Positions 33,273 through 39,886 of a DNA stretch of 39,886 nucleotides are shown here, one piece after another (the first letter of the stretch is position 1; every line of letters starts with the position of its first letter). Position numbers and translations under genes: made by a program. The notes beneath the pieces were generated by a model. That model saw nothing but the letters and a program-made list of their open reading frames with translations, was not told where the DNA came from and searched no databases. The stretch is from contig CABYCO010000009.1 of NCBI GenBank assembly GCA_902517495.1, positions 1-39,886 of the forward strand. Reading direction: 5' to 3'. This stretch comes from an uncultured Pelagibacteraceae bacterium. Its GTDB lineage: Bacteria; Pseudomonadota; Alphaproteobacteria; Pelagibacterales; Pelagibacteraceae.

Positions 33273-34596
33273 AGACGAAGATAGAATATTTCAAAATTTA
33301 TACAATGACAGTGGTACAAATATTGAGTCTGCTAAATTAAGAAATGATTGGAATGGAACAAAAGAAATTTTAGAAAAAGGAAGAGAGTGGATAATCAACG
33401 AAGTTAAATCTTCTGAACTTAGAGGTCGTGGGGGAGCTGGTTTTCCAACAGGTCTTAAATGGTCATTTGCACCTAAAGAGGTCGGGTCTAGGCCACATTA
33501 TTTAGTTATCAATGCTGATGAGTCAGAACCTGGAACATGTAAAGATAGAGATATATTAAGATTTGAACCTCACAAATTAGTAGAAGGATGCTTAATCGCT
33601 TCTTATGCAGTTAATGCTCATAAATGTTATATTTATATTAGAGGTGAATATTTTAATGAAGGGCAAAAACTTCAAACTGCTATTGATGAAGCATACAAAA
33701 ATAATTTAATTGGCAAAAACGCATTAAATTCGGGATGGGACTTAGATATTTATATTCATTATGGAGCTGGTGCTTATATTTGCGGAGAAGAAACCGCTTT
33801 ACTTGAGAGTTTAGAGGGGAAAAAAGGACAACCAAGATTAAAGCCACCATTTCCTGCATTAATTGGGCTATATGGATGTCCTACTATAATTAATAATGTT
33901 GAGACTGTTGCAGCTGTTCCTACAATTCTTAAAAGAGGTGCAAAATGGTTTAGTTCACTTGGAAGACCTAAAAATACCGGAACAAAGATTTATTGTATTT
34001 CAGGGAATGTAAATAACCCATGCAATGTAGAGGAAGAAATGGGAGTTCCACTTAAAGAATTAATTGAAACCCATGCAGGAGGTGTAGTAGGTGGTTGGGA
34101 CAATCTCAAAGCTGTGATACCTGGTGGTTCTTCAATGCCAATGTTACCTAAAGAAATTTGTGACAACATGAAAATGGATTTTGATGCGTGTGTTGAAAAT
34201 AAAACAGGACTAGGAACAGCTGGTATAGTTGTGATCAATAATGACCAAGACATTATTAAATGTATGGCAAGAATAGCTAGATTTTATAAACATGAAAGTT
34301 GTGGTCAGTGTACACCATGCAGGGAAGGATCTGGATGGATGTGGAGAATGTTAGAAAGAATGGCAGCAGGTGAGGCAACTCCAGATGAAGTAGATATGCT
34401 TTTTGATGTAACAAAACAAATAGAAGGTCACACAATTTGCGCTTTTGGTGAAGGCTCTTCTTGGCCAGTTCAAGGATTAATTAGACACTTTAAAGATGAA
34501 ATACTTCAAAGAAATAAATTTGATCCAGTTGTTAAAAAACAAAAAAATATTCCATACCTTGTAGATCAACATTTATTAGAAAAGGAAAATGCCTAA
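33265..34596 (+). CDS. nuoF: NADH-quinone oxidoreductase subunit F
   Basis: A 443-residue 51-kDa-type subunit that binds NADH, FMN and the 4Fe-4S cluster N3. Seen: the Gly-rich nucleotide loop [16 protein letters not shown], the FMN region [20 protein letters not shown] and the cluster motif [15 protein letters not shown] plus the later Cys in HTICAFGEG. Length and order are normal. It overlaps nuoG by eight bases. Confidence 0.98.
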   Translation: MLKDEDRIFQNLYNDSGTNIESAKLRNDWNGTKEILEKGREWIINEVKSSELRGRGGAGFPTGLKWSFAPKEVGSRPHYLVINADESEPGTCKDRDILRFEPHKLVEGCLIASYAVNAHKCYIYIRGEYFNEGQKLQTAIDEAYKNNLIGKNALNSGWDLDIYIHYGAGAYICGEETALLESLEGKKGQPRLKPPFPALIGLYGCPTIINNVETVAAVPTILKRGAKWFSSLGRPKNTGTKIYCISGNVNNPCNVEEEMGVPLKELIETHAGGVVGGWDNLKAVIPGGSSMPMLPKEICDNMKMDFDACVENKTGLGTAGIVVINNDQDIIKCMARIARFYKHESCGQCTPCREGSGWMWRMLERMAAGEATPDEVDMLFDVTKQIEGHTICAFGEGSSWPVQGLIRHFKDEILQRNKFDPVVKKQKNIPYLVDQHLLEKENA

Positions 34597-36616
34597 ATTA
34601 AAAGTAAACGATATTGAAATTGAAGTTGAAGATGGTTTAACTGTACTACAAGCTTGTGAACAAGCTGGAGCTGAAATACCAAGATTTTGTTATCATGAAA
34701 AACTTTCCATAGCTGGAAATTGTCGTATGTGTTTAGTTGAAATGGAAAAGTCACCAAAACCTATAGCATCATGTGCAATGCCTGCAGCTGAAGGTATGGT
34801 TATTAAAACAAATACAGAAAAAGTTGAAAAAGCAAGAAAAGGTGTGATGGAGTTTTTGCTAGCAAACCATCCTTTAGATTGTCCAGTTTGTGATCAAGGA
34901 GGTGAGTGTGATTTACAGGATCAATCTATGTTTTATGGAATTGATAAATCACGATTTAAAGAGAATAAAAGATATGTACCTGAGAAATACATGGGTCCAT
35001 TAATAAAAACCCAAATGACTAGATGTATTCATTGTACTAGATGTATTAGATTTGCCACAGAGGTAGCGGGTGTGCCAGAATTAGGTGCGATTGGACGTGG
35101 AGAAAATATGGAAATTACTACATATTTAGAGAAATCCATGGAATCTGAAATGTCAGCAAATGTGATAGATTTATGTCCAGTTGGTGCATTAACTTCTAAA
35201 CCTTATGTTTTCGAAGCAAGACCTTGGGAACTAAAAAAGACCGAAACAATTGATGTTATGGATGCTGTTGGGTCAAACATTAGAGTGGATACTTACGATT
35301 GGGAAGTAAAAAGGGTTTTACCAAGAATTAATGAGGAAATTAACGAGGAATGGATTTCAGATAAAACAAGATATGCGTGTGATGGATTAAAAAATCAAAG
35401 ATTAGACACACCGCTTATAAAAAATAATGGAAATTTTGAAGAAATAAGTTGGCAAGACGCATACAAAAAAATTAAAGAAAAAATTTCAAAATCATCACCA
35501 GACAAAATAGTTGGTTTAACTGGTGACATGACAAATATGGAAACTATGTTTGCTATTAAAAACTTATTTCAAAAAACTTTAAATTCTAAATATTTAGACT
35601 CCAGATCCAACCATACTTATATAAATTTTGAAAACAGAAATAATTATTTGTTTAACTCTAGCTTAGAAGGGATTGAAAAAAGTGATCTAATATTATTAAT
35701 AGGCACAAATCCCAGATTTGAGGCAACTATTTTAAACTCAAGAATAAGAAAAACTTATTTAAAAAATAAAACTGAAATATTTTCTTTAGAGGATGTTGGC
35801 GATTTAACCTATCCTTACACTGTTTTAGAAAGTGATACAAAAATAATTAATCAAATAATAAAAAATGAACACAATATCTCAAACAAAATTAATAGTGCAG
35901 AAAAACCTTTAATTATCTTAGGTCAATCAATTTTAAACAGTAACAATGGAGCATATGTATTTGAGGAGTTAAAAAAGTATTTAATTAGTATTAATAAAAT
36001 TGATGATAATTGGAATTCACTAAATATTTTAGCAACTGATGCATCCGCTGTAGGTTCATATGATTTAGGTATTTTTTCATCAAATAATGGAAGCAATAAA
36101 ACTCTTAAAATAATTGAAGATAATGAAGCAGAGATTGTTTTTTTATTTGGTCAAGATAAACTGAAATTCAAAAAAAATAATGAGTTTATAATTTATATTG
36201 GAAGTCATGGAGATTTAGGCGCAGGTACGGCGGACCTTATTTTGCCCGGTGCTGCATACACAGAACAAGATGGTTATTTCACAAATTTAGAAGGAACGCT
36301 CCAAAAAGCTTATAAAGCATCATATCCACCAGGAGAAGCTAAAGAAGATTGGCAAATAATTAATGAGTTATCAGCTATAATCAGCGGAAATGCTTTATTT
36401 AATAATAAAGAGGTACTAATTAAATCCATGCATGACTATTTAAATAATGAAATAATTAAAAATTTTGAAGTACCCTCATATAATTTAAGTGATGAAAAAA
36501 TATTAGTTGAGGATATTGATTATTATTATTCTAATACAATTGCTCGTGCATCCAAAACAATGTCTGAATGTAGATACGCAAGAACTAATATGAAAAAAAC
36601 TGGAACAGAGGGTTAA
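34589..36616 (+). CDS. nuoG: NADH-quinone oxidoreductase subunit G
   Basis: A 675-residue 75-kDa-type subunit. The N-terminal ferredoxin domain has its 2Fe-2S cysteines in [20 protein letters not shown] and a later C; the next cluster sites are [18 protein letters not shown] and [12 protein letters not shown]. From about residue 220 it has the degenerate molybdopterin oxidoreductase domain, which here is AT-rich and poorly conserved (many Asn, Lys, Ile). It carries electrons from NuoE/F to NuoI. It overlaps nuoH by one base. Confidence 0.97.
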   Translation: MPKLKVNDIEIEVEDGLTVLQACEQAGAEIPRFCYHEKLSIAGNCRMCLVEMEKSPKPIASCAMPAAEGMVIKTNTEKVEKARKGVMEFLLANHPLDCPVCDQGGECDLQDQSMFYGIDKSRFKENKRYVPEKYMGPLIKTQMTRCIHCTRCIRFATEVAGVPELGAIGRGENMEITTYLEKSMESEMSANVIDLCPVGALTSKPYVFEARPWELKKTETIDVMDAVGSNIRVDTYDWEVKRVLPRINEEINEEWISDKTRYACDGLKNQRLDTPLIKNNGNFEEISWQDAYKKIKEKISKSSPDKIVGLTGDMTNMETMFAIKNLFQKTLNSKYLDSRSNHTYINFENRNNYLFNSSLEGIEKSDLILLIGTNPRFEATILNSRIRKTYLKNKTEIFSLEDVGDLTYPYTVLESDTKIINQIIKNEHNISNKINSAEKPLIILGQSILNSNNGAYVFEELKKYLISINKIDDNWNSLNILATDASAVGSYDLGIFSSNNGSNKTLKIIEDNEAEIVFLFGQDKLKFKKNNEFIIYIGSHGDLGAGTADLILPGAAYTEQDGYFTNLEGTLQKAYKASYPPGEAKEDWQIINELSAIISGNALFNNKEVLIKSMHDYLNNEIIKNFEVPSYNLSDEKILVEDIDYYYSNTIARASKTMSECRYARTNMKKTGTEG

Positions 36617-37617
36617 TGAACTCTTATTTTTCAATATTATTTACTGAAGTTTATAAAATACTCTTTCTCTTGGTTCCTGTTTTGGTCTCTGTAGCAATGA
36701 TAGTTTGGCTTGATAGAAGAGTTTGGGCCTTTGTTCAAAAAAGGAGAGGACCCAATGTTGTTGGCCCGTTCGGTTTATTTCAATCACTAGCAGATGCATT
36801 AAAATATATATTTAAAGAAATAATAATACCTGCAAGTTCAAACAAACTTGTGTTTGTATTAGCTCCAGTTGTTACAATGACATTAGCATTAATATCATGG
36901 GCTGTAATTCCATTTGGAGAGGATTTTGTTCTAGCTGACATCAATGTTGGTATTTTATATCTTTTTGCCGTTTCATCATTAGGTGTATATGGAATAATTA
37001 TGGGTGGATGGGCATCCAATTCAAAATACCCTTTTTTAGGTGCAATCAGGTCTGCTGCACAAATGGTTTCATACGAAGTTTCAATAGGAGTTATAATAAT
37101 TAATGTTCTATTATGTGTTGGATCTTTAAACTTAAGTGACATCGTTATGGCACAACAAAATTTATGGTTTGTAATTCCTTTGTTTCCTATGTTCGTAATT
37201 TTTTTTATTTCTGCATTAGCAGAAACAAATCGTCCCCCATTTGATTTACCTGAAGCAGAAGCAGAATTAGTGGCAGGATATCAAACTGAATATTCAGGAA
37301 TGATGTATGCTATGTTTTGGTTAGGAGAGTACGCAAACATTCTATTAATGTGTGCAATGGGTTCAGTTTTATTTTTGGGTGGCTGGTTGTCTCCAATAGA
37401 TACCTTCCCATTTAATGCTATTCCAGGTCCATTTTGGTTAATCTTTAAAATATTATTTTTATTTATTTTATTTGCATTAGTTAAAGCAACCGTTCCAAGA
37501 TACAGATATGACCAATTAATGAAGCTTGGTTGGAAAATATTTCTTCCGTTTTCACTGTTTTATGTTGTATTAACTTCGAGTTTTTTACTATATTTTGATT
37601 TACTACCAGGAAAATAA
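36616..37617 (+). CDS. nuoH: NADH-quinone oxidoreductase subunit H
   Basis: A 333-residue membrane subunit with eight hydrophobic segments, connecting the quinone site to the proton-pumping arm. Signatures are [21 protein letters not shown] near the N-terminus, [14 protein letters not shown] in the middle and the loop [21 protein letters not shown]. Sequence and length are normal for complex I. nuoI starts directly after its stop with no gap. Confidence 0.98.
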   Translation: MNSYFSILFTEVYKILFLLVPVLVSVAMIVWLDRRVWAFVQKRRGPNVVGPFGLFQSLADALKYIFKEIIIPASSNKLVFVLAPVVTMTLALISWAVIPFGEDFVLADINVGILYLFAVSSLGVYGIIMGGWASNSKYPFLGAIRSAAQMVSYEVSIGVIIINVLLCVGSLNLSDIVMAQQNLWFVIPLFPMFVIFFISALAETNRPPFDLPEAEAELVAGYQTEYSGMMYAMFWLGEYANILLMCAMGSVLFLGGWLSPIDTFPFNAIPGPFWLIFKILFLFILFALVKATVPRYRYDQLMKLGWKIFLPFSLFYVVLTSSFLLYFDLLPGK

Positions 37618-38103
37618 ATGAAAATTTCAAGATTATTAAAAACTATATTCATGATTGATTTTGTGACTGGTTTATTAATTGCAATAAAAGAGACTTTTAA
37701 GGCAAAAAAGACAATCAATTATCCTTTTGAAAAGGGATCTTTAGGAACAAGATCAAGAGGTGAGCATGCTCTTAGAAGATATCCTAACGGTGAAGAAAGA
37801 TGCATAGCATGTAAGCTTTGTGAAGCCGTATGTCCAGCCCAAGCTATTACAATTGAATCAAAGGAAAGAGATGATGGTAGTAGAAAAACAGTAAGATACG
37901 ATATTGATATGCTTAAGTGTATATATTGTGGTCTTTGTGAAGAGTCTTGCCCTGTAGATGCGATTGTTCAAGGTCCAAATTTTGAATTTGCAACAGAGTC
38001 TAGAGAAGAACTTTATTATACAAAAGAAAAACTTTTGGAAAATGGTGACAGATGGGAAAATGTTTTAGCTGCCAATATAAAGGCTGATAGTTCTCATAGA
38101 TAA
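37618..38103 (+). CDS. nuoI: NADH-quinone oxidoreductase subunit I
   Basis: A 161-residue ferredoxin-like subunit with two 4Fe-4S clusters (N6a and N6b). The ligands are C62, C65, C68, C72 ([12 protein letters not shown]) and C101, C104, C107, C111 ([12 protein letters not shown]). The N-terminal segment with [20 protein letters not shown] docks to the quinone module. Length is typical of the alphaproteobacterial form. Confidence 0.98.
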   Translation: MKISRLLKTIFMIDFVTGLLIAIKETFKAKKTINYPFEKGSLGTRSRGEHALRRYPNGEERCIACKLCEAVCPAQAITIESKERDDGSRKTVRYDIDMLKCIYCGLCEESCPVDAIVQGPNFEFATESREELYYTKEKLLENGDRWENVLAANIKADSSHR

Positions 38104-38107
38104 TCTT

Positions 38108-38743
38108 ATGATTGCACATTCAGTTTTTTTTTATATTTTCTCATTAATAGCTATAATTTCTGCAGTTATGGTGACTGTTTCAAAAAATACAGTTCACTCA
38201 GTATTTTTTTTAATCCTAGATTTCATTAGCATATCTTGTTTGTTCATCATGATAGGTGCTGAATTTTTAGGGATGATTATGCTCATAGTTTATGTTGGTG
38301 CTGTTGCGGTTTTATTTTTATTTGTTGTGATGATGTTAAACGTAGCTGAACAAAAAGGTCAATGGTTTAGTTCACGATGGGATGGTGGAACCCATATCCC
38401 AATTGGTTTATTAGTTAGTTTAATTATTTTCTTTGAACTTATAATTGTAATTGGAGGATGGAAATATAAACCCGATTTATTAAATAGCCTTTCTATAAAT
38501 ATATCTAATGAAATCACCAATACTAGATCTATTGGAAATGTTTTATATACGGATTATATACTTCTATTTCAAATTTCAGGGATGATTTTGTTAGTTGCTA
38601 TGATAGGAGCAATTGTTTTAACATATAGAGAAAGAGCTGGAGTTAAAAGACAAAGTTATGTTAAGCAAATTTCTAGAGAAAGAGACGAAGGTGTTGATTT
38701 AGTTGAGGCTGAGAGAAATAAAGGAGTTAAAATAGATGCTTAG
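38108..38743 (+). CDS. nuoJ: NADH-quinone oxidoreductase subunit J
   Basis: A 211-residue membrane subunit with five helices. [25 protein letters not shown] is the conserved third-helix region (pi-bulge, with the Tyr-Val-Gly-Ala-Val core), and [16 protein letters not shown] closes the last helix. A charged C-terminal tail of about 35 residues extends beyond the membrane part. It overlaps nuoK by eight bases. Confidence 0.96.
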   Translation: MIAHSVFFYIFSLIAIISAVMVTVSKNTVHSVFFLILDFISISCLFIMIGAEFLGMIMLIVYVGAVAVLFLFVVMMLNVAEQKGQWFSSRWDGGTHIPIGLLVSLIIFFELIIVIGGWKYKPDLLNSLSINISNEITNTRSIGNVLYTDYILLFQISGMILLVAMIGAIVLTYRERAGVKRQSYVKQISRERDEGVDLVEAERNKGVKIDA

Positions 38744-39047
38744 CATAGGTTTAGGACATTATTTAACATTAGCTGCAATTATATTTACCATCGGTGTTGT
38801 AGGTATTTTTTTAAATAGAAAAAATGTAATAGTTATTTTAATGAGTATTGAGCTAATTTTACTTGCAGTAAATATAAACCTAGTCGCTTTTTCTATATTT
38901 ATTAATGATTTAAGTGGGCAAATATTTACACTATTTATTTTAACAGTTGCAGCTGCTGAAGCTGCTATCGGATTAGCCATAATTGTAGTTTATTTTAGAA
39001 ATTCAGACACAATAAGAGTTGAAGAGATTAAAAATTTAAAAGGATAA
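38736..39047 (+). CDS. nuoK: NADH-quinone oxidoreductase subunit K
   Basis: A 103-residue, three-helix membrane subunit related to Mrp antiporter subunit C. It starts [20 protein letters not shown], with the conserved Glu in [17 protein letters not shown] and the second Glu in [14 protein letters not shown], both part of the proton path. Normal length. One base separates it from nuoL. Confidence 0.98.
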   Translation: MLSIGLGHYLTLAAIIFTIGVVGIFLNRKNVIVILMSIELILLAVNINLVAFSIFINDLSGQIFTLFILTVAAAEAAIGLAIIVVYFRNSDTIRVEEIKNLKG

Positions 39048-39048
39048 A

Positions 39049-39886
39049 ATGGAATACCTAATTTTATTTCTACCTCTAATAGGATCTGTAATTAGTGGTT
39101 TTTTTGGAAAAAAAATAGGAGACAGAAATTCTCAAGTTTTGACAGGTTCGTTTGTTAGTATTTCAGCAATACTCTCTTTAATTGTTTTGTATAAAGTTAT
39201 TAGTTCAGATTATTCAAACAACCTTGTTATAGCCACCTGGATCAATTCTGGAACATTAAATGTGAACTGGTCAATAAAAATTGATGCCTTATCAGCAGTT
39301 ATGTTTGTTGTAGTAAATTTTATTTCAGCTTTAGTTCATATTTATTCAATTGGATACATGTCACATGATCCTCACAAAACAAGGTTTATGGCATATTTAT
39401 CATTGTTCACTTTTGCAATGTTAACTTTAGTAAGTTCAGATAATTTTATTCAACTATTTTTTGGCTGGGAAGGTGTGGGTCTATGCTCATATTTTTTAAT
39501 TGGATTTTGGTTTAAAAAAGAAAGTGCAAACAAAGCTGCAATAAAAGCATTTGTTGTTAATAGAGTTGGTGACTTTGGTTTAGCACTTGGAATTTTTCTG
39601 ATTTTTTATATTTTTGGTACAGTAAATTATGATGAGGTTTTTGAACAAATCCCAAACGTATTAGATAAAAAAATAAATTTTATTGGTATTAATATAGAAA
39701 TTATTGATTTGATTTGTTTGCTTCTATTAATTGGAGCAATGGGTAAATCAGCTCAATTTTTATTACATACCTGGTTGCCTGATGCTATGGAGGGCCCAAC
39801 ACCAGTATCCGCATTAATTCATGCAGCAACAATGGTAACAGCAGGGGTATTTCTGATTGTTAGATGCTCACCTATATATGAATACT
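39049..39886 (+). CDS. nuoL: NADH-quinone oxidoreductase subunit L, N-terminal part (cut by the window end)
   Basis: About 279 residues of the antiporter-like subunit are present, starting MEYLILFLPLIGSVISGFFG at ATG 39049. The characteristic IDALSAVMFVVVNFISALVHIYS, FFGWEGVGLCSYFLIGFW and NRVGDFGLALG segments are seen, then the conserved GAMGKSAQFLLHTWLPDAME and GPTPVSALIHAATMVTAG with key Lys and His of the proton channel. The C-terminus lies outside the window; nuoM and nuoN would be expected next. Confidence 0.97.
   Translation, partial: MEYLILFLPLIGSVISGFFGKKIGDRNSQVLTGSFVSISAILSLIVLYKVISSDYSNNLVIATWINSGTLNVNWSIKIDALSAVMFVVVNFISALVHIYSIGYMSHDPHKTRFMAYLSLFTFAMLTLVSSDNFIQLFFGWEGVGLCSYFLIGFWFKKESANKAAIKAFVVNRVGDFGLALGIFLIFYIFGTVNYDEVFEQIPNVLDKKINFIGINIEIIDLICLLLLIGAMGKSAQFLLHTWLPDAMEGPTPVSALIHAATMVTAGVFLIVRCSPIYEY

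Noticed and set aside
1..39886. CRISPR arrays, insertion sequences, prophage or integrative elements
   Set aside because: No direct-repeat arrays, transposase or integrase motifs were seen, and the three tRNA genes have no duplicated 3' ends nearby.

Overview
The window looks like a streamlined, AT-rich marine alphaproteobacterium of the SAR11 clade (Pelagibacterales, Candidatus Pelagibacter-like). This rests on the very low G+C, the Lys/Asn/Ile-rich proteins, the near absence of intergenic DNA (many start/stop overlaps and zero-gap junctions), and the gene content: a TRAP transporter, several SDR, GMC and PhyH oxidoreductases, tig-clpP-clpX-lon and a standard nuo operon. This is judged from composition and family recognition, not from a database search.

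Layout. 1-1440: the end of an NAD(P)-binding protein gene, a SOUL haem-binding-type protein, a secreted cupin and a small unidentified minus-strand gene with its own terminator. 1601-7252 (minus): a tightly packed six-gene run, GMC oxidoreductase > TerC membrane protein > SDR > M23 peptidase > 2-keto-4-pentenoate hydratase-like > M24-fold hydrolase that lacks most metal ligands. 7319-13663 (plus): a divergent six-gene run, PhyH dioxygenase > Baeyer-Villiger-type monooxygenase > FKBP-rhodanese fusion > SDR > aldehyde dehydrogenase > 3-hydroxyisobutyrate dehydrogenase-like. 13788-16941: a TRAP transporter (binding protein, terminator, DctQ, DctM). 16938-20355: a DMT exporter, an NCS1 permease and a zinc alcohol dehydrogenase. 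Together 1601-20355 reads as an accessory catabolic block for small organic compounds. I cannot name the substrate, and no transcription factor is encoded anywhere in the window.

20401-23640: small housekeeping or unknown genes (DUF3047 protein, YbgC-like thioesterase, family-5 uracil-DNA glycosylase, a beta-hydroxyacid dehydrogenase, a DUF1289 protein). Two very short genes for two-helix membrane proteins (45 and 56 aa) sit here in convergent positions.

23722-29716: tRNA-Leu(UAG) followed 10 nt later by tig, then clpP, clpX and lon, the classic protein folding and quality-control set. 29765-29928: tRNA-Val(UAC) and tRNA-Asp(GUC). 30008-39886: nuoABCDEFGHIJK and the first part of nuoL, the respiratory complex I operon, with an extended -10 promoter ahead of nuoA.

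No CRISPR array, insertion sequence, prophage or rRNA was seen, and there is no gene-free stretch longer than 300 bases. The most interesting items are the divergent uncharacterised catabolic operons with a degenerate M24 enzyme and a Cys-less rhodanese fusion, the two small membrane protein genes, the perfect palindromes ahead of the TRAP operon and on the clpP start codon, and the terminator separating the TRAP binding-protein gene from its membrane subunits.
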